From Gemmobacter caeni (GTDB lineage: Bacteria > Pseudomonadota > Alphaproteobacteria > Rhodobacterales > Rhodobacteraceae): a stretch of DNA of 64,000 bases. Where the stretch lies: contig NZ_QBKP01000007.1 in NCBI RefSeq assembly GCF_003054195.1, forward strand, positions 62,001-126,000, in the 5' to 3' direction. Position 1 is the stretch's first letter. The number at the start of each line of letters is the position of its first letter. Positions 48,965 through 58,256 of this stretch are shown piece by piece. The position numbers were made by a program, and so were the translations under genes. The notes beneath the pieces were generated by a model, which was not told where the DNA came from, did no database searches, and was given only the letters and a program-made list of their open reading frames with translations.

Positions 48965-50422
48965 ATGAGCGAACCGATCCTGCGTTTTCGCGGCGGGCTG
49001 GCCCTCGCCTTTCTGCCGCCCGTCATCTTTCTGGTGATGTGCGTCCTGTTTTTCATCGTGTTCAAGGCCTTCGACATGACCGCCCTTGCAATGGGCGGCT
49101 TTGTCTCGCTGCTGGTGGGGGCGGTCTTCGCCCGCGACTATGGCAAGTTCTGGGAGCAGGTGCTGAAAGGCATCGGCAGTGAAACCTCTGTTGCCATCGT
49201 GGTGATCCTGTTTCTGGTTGGGATGATCTCGGCCATGATCAAGGCGACGGGCGTCGCCAATGGCTTTGTCTGGCTGGCCCAGGATATCGGCCTGAGTGCG
49301 GGCTATTACACCTTCTTCGTATTCATCGCAGTCAGTGTGGTTGCCATGGCGACCGGATCGTCGATCGGCACGATGTTTACCGCTTTCCCGATCTTCTACG
49401 CCGCCGGGCTGGCGATCGGCGCGCCCCCCGCGCTGCTGGCGGGGGCAATTCTGTCGGCGGCCATTCTGGGTGACAATCTCGCGCCCATCTCGGATACCAC
49501 CATCATTTCTTCCTCTAGCCAGCGATTCCGCAGCCGGTCTGCGGTCGCCGATATCGGTGGCGTCGTGCGGCACCGGGCGCGCTATGCCCTGACGGCCGCG
49601 CTGATTTCGGCCGCCCTGTTCCTGGTGATCGGCCAGTCGCAGACCGCCGATACCAGCATCGTCAGCCAGTTCAGCGCCACAGCTTCGGCAATGCCGCTGT
49701 TCATGCTGATCCCGGTGGCGATCATGCTGATCGTCGCAATGATCACGCGTGACATCTTCATGGCGGTGACGGTGGGTCTTGTCCTTGGTTCGGCAACCGG
49801 ACTTGCCACCGGACTCCTGACGCCCGCGATGATCGTAGGAGTCAAGGACGGTGCGCTGAGCGGCTTCCTGTACGATGGCGTGAACTCGATGCTGGGCACG
49901 GTGGCGCTGGTCCTTTCGGTCTTCGGCATCATGGGCGTGCTGCGCGGCGCGGGCGTCATGGAACTGATGGTGGACAAGATCACCTCGGGCAAACTGTCGT
50001 CGACGCCGCGTGGGGTTGAAACGGCCATTGGCCTTGGCGTCACGGCCACGACCCTGCTGTTCGGCGGCGTGAACTCGGCGGCCATGCTGACCTTCGGCCC
50101 GGTTGCCGACGAACTGGGCGCCCGTGTCGGCCTGCACCCCTATCGCCGGGCCAATGTGATGGATTGCTTCGCGCTGGGGCTGGCCTCCGTCGTGCCGGTG
50201 CTGAGCGCCTATCTGTTCATCGGCGCCCTGCTGACCTCGGGCTATGAAGCCGCCCCGGCGCTGTCCACCTTCGATCTGTTCCCGGTCACGCTCTACCCGC
50301 TGGTGCTGACCGCGATCATGATTCTGTCGGTGATCACCGGCTGGGGACGAACCTATGAGGCGAAGGACGGTTCCGCCGTCACCTCGCCGCAACCAGTCGC
50401 CGCTGGCAATCCGGCGAACTGA
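48965..50422 (+). CDS. NhaC-type Na+/H+ antiporter family transporter
   Basis: 485 residues with about 12 membrane helices. The family blocks A-T-G-S-S-I-G-T and G-D-N-L-A-P-I-S-D-T-T-I-I are intact. NhaC-family proteins exchange protons, sodium and in some cases organic anions. Within a catabolic operon it more likely imports the pathway substrate with sodium, but that is inference. A GAAGGAGAAAC site precedes the ATG. Confidence 0.88.
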   Translation: MSEPILRFRGGLALAFLPPVIFLVMCVLFFIVFKAFDMTALAMGGFVSLLVGAVFARDYGKFWEQVLKGIGSETSVAIVVILFLVGMISAMIKATGVANGFVWLAQDIGLSAGYYTFFVFIAVSVVAMATGSSIGTMFTAFPIFYAAGLAIGAPPALLAGAILSAAILGDNLAPISDTTIISSSSQRFRSRSAVADIGGVVRHRARYALTAALISAALFLVIGQSQTADTSIVSQFSATASAMPLFMLIPVAIMLIVAMITRDIFMAVTVGLVLGSATGLATGLLTPAMIVGVKDGALSGFLYDGVNSMLGTVALVLSVFGIMGVLRGAGVMELMVDKITSGKLSSTPRGVETAIGLGVTATTLLFGGVNSAAMLTFGPVADELGARVGLHPYRRANVMDCFALGLASVVPVLSAYLFIGALLTSGYEAAPALSTFDLFPVTLYPLVLTAIMILSVITGWGRTYEAKDGSAVTSPQPVAAGNPAN

Positions 50423-50455
50423 ACCTACTCTGACTGCAAGTGAAAGGACGTCGCT

Positions 50456-51385
50456 ATGGACCGGACAAGTGTGGACTGGACAGGATATATTCCCGCCATC
50501 ACCACCCCGTTCACCCGCAAGGGCCAGCTGGACCTCGAGGCCTTTGCCGGCCAGATGGACTGGCTGAGCACGGAAAGGATGCACGGGGTGATCCTGGCCG
50601 GGACCAGCGGCGAATGGTTCAGCCTGTCGGCCGGGGAACGGGCACAGCTCTTCGAGGCCGGGGCGCCCTATCGCAAGGCCGGGCTGACGGTGATCGGCGC
50701 CTGCAATGCCTTCACGGCGCAAGAGGCAATCCTGCATGCAAGGGCGGCGGAAAAGGCGGGGCTGGATGGTATCCTGCTGACGCCGCCGCCCTATGTCGTG
50801 CCGAACCGGGCAGAGATCGTGCAATTCTACCGCTCCGTCTCGGATGCCACCGACATTCCGATGACGGTATACAACTGGCCGCGCGGGTGTATCGTGGATA
50901 TGGACCCCGATCTTCTGGATGAGCTTGCGGACATTGAAAACGTGGTGGCCATCAAGAATTCCACCGGAAATTTCGCAGGCTTTCTTGCCGCGATGTACAG
51001 GGTCGAAGGGCGGGTGCGCTATTTCGGCCTGCCCACGAGCGAACTTGGCGTCGATCTGGCGCTTCTGGGGCATGGCGACGGGCTTATGGGGTCCGGCGGT
51101 GTGCTGGGTGCCGATCACCCCGATTTCTGGCGTGCGATTGCGGCGGGTGACCGCGACAGGGCAATCCGGCTTGGCGCTCGGGACCGGGTCGTCATGCAGG
51201 CCTGGTTCACACCGGATTACGGGGTGCGCTTCGGAAATCAGCAGGCGATCATGAAAACCGCCCTGCGTCTGCGCGGTGTGCGCGCCGGTTTCGTACGCGA
51301 ACCGCTGCTGGAACTGACACCCCCTGAAGTGCTCCGCATCGAGCAGACGTTGCGCGCGCTCGGGATTGAGACCGTGGCAATCTGA
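50456..51385 (+). CDS. dihydrodipicolinate synthase family lyase/deaminase
   Basis: 309 residues, DHDPS/NAL barrel. Schiff-base lysine K167 in V-V-A-I-K-N-S-T, tyrosine Y139 in M-T-V-Y-N-W-P, and G-T-S-G-E-W at 49-54 for substrate carboxylate binding. It differs clearly from the deaminase at 20.8 kb. It might cleave a 2-oxo acid by retro-aldol reaction or act as a pyrroline-hydroxycarboxylate deaminase. It is coupled by a 1-base overlap to the next gene, a flavin dehydrogenase subunit. Confidence 0.85.
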   Translation: MDRTSVDWTGYIPAITTPFTRKGQLDLEAFAGQMDWLSTERMHGVILAGTSGEWFSLSAGERAQLFEAGAPYRKAGLTVIGACNAFTAQEAILHARAAEKAGLDGILLTPPPYVVPNRAEIVQFYRSVSDATDIPMTVYNWPRGCIVDMDPDLLDELADIENVVAIKNSTGNFAGFLAAMYRVEGRVRYFGLPTSELGVDLALLGHGDGLMGSGGVLGADHPDFWRAIAAGDRDRAIRLGARDRVVMQAWFTPDYGVRFGNQQAIMKTALRLRGVRAGFVREPLLELTPPEVLRIEQTLRALGIETVAI

Positions 51386-52560
51386 TGGATGCGCCGTTTG
51401 ATGCTGTTGTGATCGGCGGGGGGCTTCTGGGCTGTGCAACAGCCTGGATGATCGCCCGCGAGGGCGGTCGCGTGCTGCTGGTCGAACGCGACCAGATCAA
51501 CCAGCACGCGTCGGGCAGAAATGCGGGCAGCCTGCATTTTCAGCTGGAATACCGCATGATCGACCGTGGCATCGAAGCGGCGCGGCAGGCGGCTGAGGCC
51601 ATGCCCCTTCATCTTGAGGCGGCGCGGCTTTGGGCCGCGCTGCCCCAGCTCTGCGGTGAGCCGGTCGAGGTCAGACAGACTGGCGGGCTGATGATCGCCG
51701 AGGATGCAGGGCAGGTCGCGCTGCTGGAGCAGAAGACAGAGATCGAACGCTCCTGGGGTCTGGACAACCAACTGATCGACCGCGCAGAGATCGACCGCAT
51801 CGCGCCCTATCTATCGGACCGGGTGATTGCGGCAGCGCATTGCCCGCTGGAGGGCAAGGCCGATGCCCGCACCGCCGCGCCGGCACTGGCCCGTGCCGCC
51901 CTGCGGCTGGGGGCGGAAATCCGGACAGGCTGCGCGATTACCGGCCTGTCGCGGCAGGGCGGGGTCTGGCAGGTGCAGTTGCAGGGCGACACAGCCCGCA
52001 CGGTGAGCGCCAGTGCAGTGGTGATCGCCGCCGGCGTCTGGACAACACAGCTGGGGCAGATGATGGGCGCGCATCTGCCGACGATCCCGCTGGCCCTGAC
52101 CATGACGGTTACAATGCGCATCCCCAAACTGGTTCCCCATCTGGTGCAGCATGCCGGGGGGAAACTGTCTCTGAAACAGGCGCTTGACGGCAATATCCTG
52201 ATTGGCGGCGGCTGGCCCGCGCGACTGCCGCTTTTGCCCGATGGCCAGCCCGATCTCGACACCAGGCCCGAGCTTCTCGCCTCGTCGCTTGCCGGGAATG
52301 CTGCCATGGCAATCCGGGTTCTGCCCGAACTGGGGAAGGTGCCGACGCTGCGCAGCTGGGTTGGCACCACGACGATCACACCCGACCAGTTGCCGCTGGT
52401 CGGCCCGGTGCCCGGATATCCCGGTGCCTTCGTCGCAACCGGCGGATCGGCCTTCACGCTTGGGCCCTGTTTCGCACAGGTCTTGGCCGATCTGATCGCG
52501 GGACGGCAGGCCAGCATGGATCTCACGAAATTCGACGCGGCCAGATATGGCAGGGGTTAG
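51385..52560 (+). CDS. FAD-dependent dehydrogenase, beta-like subunit (OoxB/HcnC/DHypDH type)
   Basis: 391 residues of the D-amino-acid-oxidase fold: V-V-I-G-G-G-L-L-G-C-A-T-A-W at the N-terminus and G-P-V-P-G-Y-P-G-A-F-V-A-T-G-G near the C-terminus. Proteins of this size beside a small 2Fe-2S protein and a larger FAD protein form heteromeric dehydrogenases for D-hydroxyproline, opines or glycine (HcnABC). It should carry the substrate-oxidising site. Confidence 0.88.
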   Translation: MDAPFDAVVIGGGLLGCATAWMIAREGGRVLLVERDQINQHASGRNAGSLHFQLEYRMIDRGIEAARQAAEAMPLHLEAARLWAALPQLCGEPVEVRQTGGLMIAEDAGQVALLEQKTEIERSWGLDNQLIDRAEIDRIAPYLSDRVIAAAHCPLEGKADARTAAPALARAALRLGAEIRTGCAITGLSRQGGVWQVQLQGDTARTVSASAVVIAAGVWTTQLGQMMGAHLPTIPLALTMTVTMRIPKLVPHLVQHAGGKLSLKQALDGNILIGGGWPARLPLLPDGQPDLDTRPELLASSLAGNAAMAIRVLPELGKVPTLRSWVGTTTITPDQLPLVGPVPGYPGAFVATGGSAFTLGPCFAQVLADLIAGRQASMDLTKFDAARYGRG

Positions 52561-52563
52561 GAC

Positions 52564-52848
52564 ATGACAGAAGCAAGGCGCATGACGGCGACCAGAGGCC
52601 CGGCTGTTACCTTCCATTTCGAAGGGCAGCCGGTGACGGGCTACTGCGGCGAAACGCTGGCAACGGCCCTTCTGGCTGCGCAGGTATCCGCTTTTGGCCT
52701 GACGCGCGAAGGAACTCCACGCCTGCCCTTCTGCAACATGGGCACCTGCTTTGACTGTGTTGTCACCGTCGATGGACAGAGGCTGGTGCGGGCCTGCCTG
52801 ACAGAGGCGCGCGACGGTCTTTGTGTCACCCGACACGAGGCGACATGA
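52564..52848 (+). CDS. (2Fe-2S)-binding gamma-like subunit
   Basis: 94 residues, ferredoxin-like fold of the HcnA/OoxC kind. The cluster cysteines are C57-x4-C62-x2-C65-x12-C78. An ATG at codon 7 is an alternative start. It would pass electrons between the flavins of the two larger subunits. It lies 3 bases after the beta-like gene and overlaps the next start by 4. Confidence 0.9.
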   Translation: MTEARRMTATRGPAVTFHFEGQPVTGYCGETLATALLAAQVSAFGLTREGTPRLPFCNMGTCFDCVVTVDGQRLVRACLTEARDGLCVTRHEAT

Positions 52849-54320
52849 TGATGGATCTCGCGGTCATAGGCGCAGGCCCCGCCGGCATGGCCGCCGCCAT
52901 CGCGGTGGCGGATGCCGGTTTTTCGGTACTGGTGGTCGACGAACAGGCGCGGGCAGGCGGGCAGATCTTTCGTCGCCCACCGCAGGAATGGGGCCAGCGG
53001 CACGGCAATTACCGCCCCTATTCCTGGGCCAAAGACCTGATCGAACGTTTCGAAGACCATCCGGGTATCACGACCGCCTTTCGAAGCACCGCGTTTGGGG
53101 TCTTGCGCGACCCCGACGACCACGCGCCGCTGCGGCTTGCCCTGCACACACCCGAAGGCGGGCGCCTTGTTGCGGCCCGCCGTCTGCTGATCGCAACCGG
53201 AGCGCATGACATGCCGGTCGCCTTCCCCGGCTGGACACTTCCGGGCGTGATGACGGCAGGGGCGGTACAGTCGCTTTTGAAAAGTCAGAAACTGCTGATG
53301 GGGCGCCGCCTTGTTCTCGCAGGGTCGCATCCGATCCTCCTGATCCTCGCCGAACAGTTGCTGGAGGCCCGCGCCGATATCGTCGAAATCGCCCTTGCCC
53401 GCGGCCTGCCGAATTTTGCCGAGATGATCGGCGCGGTCCCTGCCCTTCCCGGCCATGTCACCTTGTTTGCCGATGCGTTCCGGGCGATGGGCAAGATCAT
53501 TGCACGGGGGATACCCGTCACGCGCCGGACCATAATCGACGGGGTCGAAGGCACGACAGAGGTGACCGGGGTCCGGCTGGCGGAGGTCGATGAAGGCTGG
53601 ATGCGCACGGGGAAGCCGCGACATGTCGCCGCCGACCTTTTGGTGCTGGGCTATGGCTTCAACCCCTCGACCGAACTTGCGCGTCAGGCGGGTTGCAGGA
53701 TGCAATGGGCCTCGGATCTCGGTGGCTGGGTAGTGGCCCATGACCAGACGTTCCAGACTTCGGTCGAAGGCGTCTTTGTCGCCGGAGAGCCGACCGGGAT
53801 CGCCGGGGCCGAACGGTCCTGGGCCGAGGGGCAGATGGCCGGTCTGGGCATCGCCGCATCGCTTGGGGTTGCGGCAGATCCGACGCAGCGCAGGCGGGCG
53901 GGCCGCATTCTGGCACGGGCGGGCCGGTTTTCCCGCGTGATCCAGACCATGTTCGAACCGAAACGCGAGGCACTGGCACGGCTGTCAGGGGCTGAGGACG
54001 TGATCGTTTGCCGCTGCGAGCTGATCCGCAGCGGTGCGCTGGATGCAGCGCTGCGCAAGAACCCCTTCCTGTCCACCGCAAGCGCGGTGAAACTTGAATG
54101 CCGCACGGGTATGGGACCCTGTCAGGGCCGATATTGCGAAGGGACGGTGGCTGCTCGACTGGCCACCACACGCGGCGCAACCATCCCGGAGTCCGGCTTC
54201 TTCAATGCGAACTTCCCTGTGAAACCCGTTCCTCTCCAATCCCTGTGCGATCTGGAAAGATCACAAGAGGAGCACATCACGGCCACCACTCCCGCGACCT
54301 ACCCCGCCGCCAGTCGATAG
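52845..54320 (+). CDS. FAD/NAD(P)-binding dehydrogenase, alpha-like subunit (OoxA/HcnB/DHypDH type)
   Basis: 491 residues; the first of three adjacent ATGs is chosen because it overlaps the upstream stop. N-terminal I-G-A-G-P-A-G-M-A for FAD, a second nucleotide-binding region, and a C-terminal BFD-like domain with C-R-C-E, then C-R-T-G-M-G-P-C-Q-G-R-Y-C for another Fe-S cluster. It completes the three-subunit dehydrogenase. Its end overlaps the converging kdpE gene by about 22 bases. Confidence 0.9.
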   Translation: MMMDLAVIGAGPAGMAAAIAVADAGFSVLVVDEQARAGGQIFRRPPQEWGQRHGNYRPYSWAKDLIERFEDHPGITTAFRSTAFGVLRDPDDHAPLRLALHTPEGGRLVAARRLLIATGAHDMPVAFPGWTLPGVMTAGAVQSLLKSQKLLMGRRLVLAGSHPILLILAEQLLEARADIVEIALARGLPNFAEMIGAVPALPGHVTLFADAFRAMGKIIARGIPVTRRTIIDGVEGTTEVTGVRLAEVDEGWMRTGKPRHVAADLLVLGYGFNPSTELARQAGCRMQWASDLGGWVVAHDQTFQTSVEGVFVAGEPTGIAGAERSWAEGQMAGLGIAASLGVAADPTQRRRAGRILARAGRFSRVIQTMFEPKREALARLSGAEDVIVCRCELIRSGALDAALRKNPFLSTASAVKLECRTGMGPCQGRYCEGTVAARLATTRGATIPESGFFNANFPVKPVPLQSLCDLERSQEEHITATTPATYPAASR

Positions 54321-54979
54321 CCTACGCCCGGCTCGGTGAAGATCCACCGCGGATCGGCGGCATCGTCGCCCAGCTTGGCGCGCAGCTGGCGGATGTAGAC
54401 CCGCAGATACTGGCTGTCCCCGGCATGGGCAGGCCCCCAGATCGCCCGGAGGATCATGTCCTGCGTGACCAGCCGCCCGGCATGGCTGGCAAGAAGCCAC
54501 AGGAGGTCGAATTCCTTGCGGGTCAGCCGCAGATCCTCGCCGGAAAGGCTGGCGCGATGGTCTGCGGCGTCAATTTCCAGCGGGCCAAGCGTCAGGCACG
54601 CGCTGCCGCCCTCGACCGCGCGGTCGCGCAGCAGGCCGCGCAGCCGCGCCAGCAATTCGCCTGTTGAAAATGGTTTGGTGACGTAATCCTGCGCGCCGGC
54701 ATCCAGTGCGGCGATCTTGCCCGCCTCGTCGTTGCGCACCGACAGCACCAGAACCGGCATCTGCGTCCACTCCCGCACGCCGCGCAGCACGCTGATCCCG
54801 TCAGCATCCGGCAGACCGAGGTCAAGGATCATCGCGGCCGGAGCTTCTTTCGCGGCCAGGGCCAGCCCCTCGTGCGCCGTTGCCGCTTCGGACACCAGAT
54901 GCCCCTCGGCCTCCAGCGCGATGCGCAGGAAACGGCGGATCGGAGCCTCGTCCTCGACGATCAGGATGCGGGCGGTCAT
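54299..54979 (-). CDS. kdpE: KdpE response regulator
   Basis: 226 residues: receiver domain with phosphorylated D53 (I-L-D-L-G-L-P-D), conserved Lys in Y-V-T-K-P-F, and a C-terminal OmpR-type winged helix (L-T-R-K-E-F-D-L-L-W, V-Y-I-R-Q-L-R-A-K-L). It activates kdp transcription under low potassium. It is the last gene of the leftward operon and starts within the end of kdpD (4-base overlap). Confidence 0.95.
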   Translation of the reverse strand: MTARILIVEDEAPIRRFLRIALEAEGHLVSEAATAHEGLALAAKEAPAAMILDLGLPDADGISVLRGVREWTQMPVLVLSVRNDEAGKIAALDAGAQDYVTKPFSTGELLARLRGLLRDRAVEGGSACLTLGPLEIDAADHRASLSGEDLRLTRKEFDLLWLLASHAGRLVTQDMILRAIWGPAHAGDSQYLRVYIRQLRAKLGDDAADPRWIFTEPGVGYRLAAG

Positions 54980-57654
54980 GCGGATACCTCGGGATTCCAG
55001 AGCGGCAGATCAAGCGTGATCCGCGTGCCATGCCCGTCAGGATGAACGGCTTCGGCCCGGATACGCCCGCCATGGGCTTCGACGATCCCCTTGCAGATGG
55101 CAAGGCCCAGCCCGGTGCCGGACTGCCCTCCATCGCCCTGATCGGCGCGCCAGAACATGTCGAACACCTGTGTTTCGGCGCCCGGAGGCAGGCCGGGTCC
55201 GTCATCCTCGATCACCAGCACGGCGCGGCCACGCTCGGTCCGGGCCGACATGCGGATCGGGCTGCGGGGCCCGGCATATTTGCGCGCATTGTCGAGAATA
55301 TTGACCAGAACCTGTTCGATCAGCACCGGGTCCACCTCGGCCGGGGCCATGTCAGCGGGGATCGCCACCTCAACAGGCTGATCACGCAGCGCACCTCGCA
55401 GTCGATGGCGGGCTGCACCGGCCAGTTCACGCAAATCGACCGTGGTGGTGCGCGGCTTCAGCGCGCCGTGACCCAGCCGGGTCATGTCCAGCAGGTTCTG
55501 GATATAGCGGTCCAGCCGTTCACCCTCTTCGCGAATGGTATCGACCAACTGGGCGCGGCCATCGGGCGCCAGCCCGGCCTGATCCAGCCCCTCAGCTGCG
55601 CCGAGGATTGACACCAGCGGCGTGCGCAGATCGTGGCTGACCGAGGAAAGCAGCGCGACGCGCAGGCGCTCTGTCTCGCTCAGCACCCGGCTTTGCGCCA
55701 GATCATCGGCCAGCCGCACCCGCTCCAGCGCCAGCGCGACCTGATCGGCCAGCGCCTCGACCAGATGCCGGTCGCCCGGGGCGGGTTCACGCCCGTCGGC
55801 ATAAGTCAGCCCCAGCACACCGATACGTCGCTCTGCCGCCGAAAGCGGCAGGAACAGCCAGCGCGAGGCAGGCAAGGTGCCCGATCCCCGCCCCGCCGGT
55901 TCACCCTTGTCATATGCGTAACGCGCAGCCGAAGTTTCGCGCGGCTCCATCCGGTCTTCGGGCGGGAAGGCACCGACAACGGTCAGTTGCCCCGCATCAT
56001 CGGGCAGCAGCAGGATGGTGTCGCATTCCAGCACGGCAGCGACATGGCTGACCGCTGCCCAGACCACATCATCGACCGAAGCCGCCGCCGCCGCGCGGCG
56101 TGAGAAATCATAAAGCTTGCGGGTGCGGTCAGAAATCGCCCGTTGCAGGATGGCCCGGTCCCGCAGCCGGGCCGCCAGATTGCCGGTCAGGATCGAGGCC
56201 GCCAGGAACAGCAGCAGCGTCAGGAACTGGCCCTGGCTCCAGATCCTCAATGAGAAGCGCGGCTCGGTGAAAAGGACATTGTAGACCAGAAAACTGAGCA
56301 CGGCCGCCGCGACAGAGGGCCAGCGCCCAAGCCGGGCTGCGACAGCGACGACCATGGTCATATACAGCAGCGACAGGCTGAAAACCGGGATAAAGCGGTC
56401 GGCCAGAACCGCAAGCAGCGTGGTTGCCGCCACCGCCCCGGCCACCAGCGCGAAGTTGCGCCCGGCATCGGGCAAAGAAGGGCTCGCCGCGCGTGGGGTC
56501 CGGCGGCCGGGGCTATCCTCGTCGGTCACCAGCGTAAGCTCGAACCGGGTCGCACCGCGCAGAAGACCCGCCACCACCTGTTCCTGCGGACGGGGCATCA
56601 GGCGGCGGGCCAGAAACCCACGGATGGGCGGACGCGGAACCACAATCCGGCGAACATTGTGGCGGCGGGCAAAATCCAGCAACTCTGCCTCTGCCGCGCC
56701 GTCGGCCTGCAGAACAGTCACCTCGGCGCCCAGCCGTTCGGCAAGCCGCAGGGCGGGGCTGGTGCTGTCTTCGGCGCGGGCCTCGGCGCGCAGGCTGGTC
56801 AGGGCGACGGCCAGCCACTCCACCCGCGCCCGATCGGCCGAACGTTTGGCGATCCGAACCGCGTCGCGCCCGATCGAACCTTCCGGCAGCACGACGAGAA
56901 TGCGCTCCTGCGTGGGCCACGGCCCCTCGATGGCATGGACGGCCATATGCTCCTGCAACTGGGCATCGACCCGGTCGGCTGCCGTCCGCATCGCCAGTTC
57001 GCGCAGCGCCGTCAGATTGCCCTTGGCGAAGAAATTCGCCACAGCCCGCGCGGCCTGATCCTGAACATAGACCTTCCCCGCGCGCAGGCGGGCAATCAGT
57101 TCGTCCGGCGAAAGATCGATCAGCGCGATTTCGTCGGCGGCTTCCAGCACCGAATCCGGCACTGTCTCGCGCACGCGTACCCCGGTGATCCGGGCCACGG
57201 TGTCATTGAGTGTCTCGACATGCTGCACGTTCAGGGTGGTATAGACGTCGATCCCCGCCGCCAGCACATCCTCGACATCCTGCCAGCGCTTGTCATGCTG
57301 CCCGCCGGACAGGTTGGAATGCGCCAGCTCGTCGATCAGCGCCAGATCAGGCCGCCTTGCGATCAGCGCCTCGGTGTCCATTTCCTGAAGGATGCGGCCA
57401 TTGTGATAGACCGGACGGCGGGGCAGCACGTCCAGCCCGCGCAACATCGCCTCTGTCTCGGCGCGGCCATGGGTCTCGACCACGCCGACCAGCACTTTGG
57501 TGCCCTCGGCCGCACGGCTGCGCGCGGCCTGCAGCATGGCATAGGTCTTGCCGACCCCGGGCGCCGCACCCAGAAAGACTTTGAGATGCCCCCGGCCTTC
57601 GCGGCGGGCGGCGGGCAGAAGGGCCTCTGGCGTGGGGCGGGCGGGGTCGGGCAA
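54976..57654 (-). CDS. kdpD: KdpD sensor histidine kinase
   Basis: 892 residues from a TTG start supported by a GAGGAG site; the frame runs further upstream into kdpC without a sensible start. Domains: KdpD N-domain with Walker A F-L-G-A-A-P-G-V-G-K-T (about 27-37), a universal-stress-like domain (about 225-350), four membrane helices (about 400-510), a GAF domain, then HisKA with S-V-S-H-D-L-R-T-P-L and an ATPase domain with N-I-L-D-N-A and G-T-G-L-G-L-A-I. All catalytic boxes are intact. Confidence 0.94.
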   Translation of the reverse strand: MPDPARPTPEALLPAARREGRGHLKVFLGAAPGVGKTYAMLQAARSRAAEGTKVLVGVVETHGRAETEAMLRGLDVLPRRPVYHNGRILQEMDTEALIARRPDLALIDELAHSNLSGGQHDKRWQDVEDVLAAGIDVYTTLNVQHVETLNDTVARITGVRVRETVPDSVLEAADEIALIDLSPDELIARLRAGKVYVQDQAARAVANFFAKGNLTALRELAMRTAADRVDAQLQEHMAVHAIEGPWPTQERILVVLPEGSIGRDAVRIAKRSADRARVEWLAVALTSLRAEARAEDSTSPALRLAERLGAEVTVLQADGAAEAELLDFARRHNVRRIVVPRPPIRGFLARRLMPRPQEQVVAGLLRGATRFELTLVTDEDSPGRRTPRAASPSLPDAGRNFALVAGAVAATTLLAVLADRFIPVFSLSLLYMTMVVAVAARLGRWPSVAAAVLSFLVYNVLFTEPRFSLRIWSQGQFLTLLLFLAASILTGNLAARLRDRAILQRAISDRTRKLYDFSRRAAAAASVDDVVWAAVSHVAAVLECDTILLLPDDAGQLTVVGAFPPEDRMEPRETSAARYAYDKGEPAGRGSGTLPASRWLFLPLSAAERRIGVLGLTYADGREPAPGDRHLVEALADQVALALERVRLADDLAQSRVLSETERLRVALLSSVSHDLRTPLVSILGAAEGLDQAGLAPDGRAQLVDTIREEGERLDRYIQNLLDMTRLGHGALKPRTTTVDLRELAGAARHRLRGALRDQPVEVAIPADMAPAEVDPVLIEQVLVNILDNARKYAGPRSPIRMSARTERGRAVLVIEDDGPGLPPGAETQVFDMFWRADQGDGGQSGTGLGLAICKGIVEAHGGRIRAEAVHPDGHGTRITLDLPLWNPEVSA

Positions 57655-57664
57655 GGCGCGCTCC

Positions 57665-58243
57665 TCAGTTCGTGCCAGCAGGCGGCAGCGGCAGGGCGGC
57701 GTCAAGGGCCAGATTGAGCCGCAGCACATGCACACGCGGCTGGCCGTAAAGCCCCAGCCAGGGCGCCTCGGTCGCGGCCGTGATCAGCGCCAGCACATCG
57801 GCCACCGGCACACCCCGCGCGGCGGCGATCCGGGCCGCCTGCCCCTGCGCATTTTCCGGCGACACATGCGGATCAAGCCCCGAGCCAGAGGCTGTCACCG
57901 CATCAACCGGCGGCGATACACCGTTTTCCGCCTGCCATGCCGCGCGCCGCGCGGCAATCGCGTCGCGCAAACCGGCCGAGGCAGGACCAAGGTTCGATGC
58001 ACCCGAAGGCATGGCCCCGTAATCGCTGGCCGACGGACGGGGGTGCAGGTACTCAGGCCGCGCGAAGGCCTGCCCGACCAGATCAGACCCGACAGGCAGA
58101 CCATCGCGGAACACGAGACTGCCGCTTGCGGCGCCGGGTGCGACAAGCCGCGCAATCCCGGTCATGGCCAGCGGATAGGCCAGCCCGGTCAGCAGGGTCA
58201 TGGCCAGCAGCAGGACGAAAGCAGGGCGAAGTTGGGTCAGCAT
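57665..58243 (-). CDS. kdpC: KdpC potassium-transporting ATPase subunit
   Basis: 192 residues, one N-terminal membrane helix (about 8-30) and a periplasmic domain with the family pieces R-P-S-A-S-D-Y, S-G-L-D-P-H-V-S and L-G-L-Y-G-Q-P-R-V-H-V-L-R-L-N. It stabilises the KdpAB complex. Confidence 0.95.
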   Translation of the reverse strand: MLTQLRPAFVLLLAMTLLTGLAYPLAMTGIARLVAPGAASGSLVFRDGLPVGSDLVGQAFARPEYLHPRPSASDYGAMPSGASNLGPASAGLRDAIAARRAAWQAENGVSPPVDAVTASGSGLDPHVSPENAQGQAARIAAARGVPVADVLALITAATEAPWLGLYGQPRVHVLRLNLALDAALPLPPAGTN

Positions 58244-58256
58244 GGCAAATCTCCGT

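Noticed and set aside
48641-51439. Open frame of 932 codons on the minus strand opposite nhaC and the DHDPS-family gene
   Set aside because: Low-complexity His/Arg/Gln-rich translation typical of antisense frames in GC-rich DNA; the plus strand carries well-conserved genes throughout.
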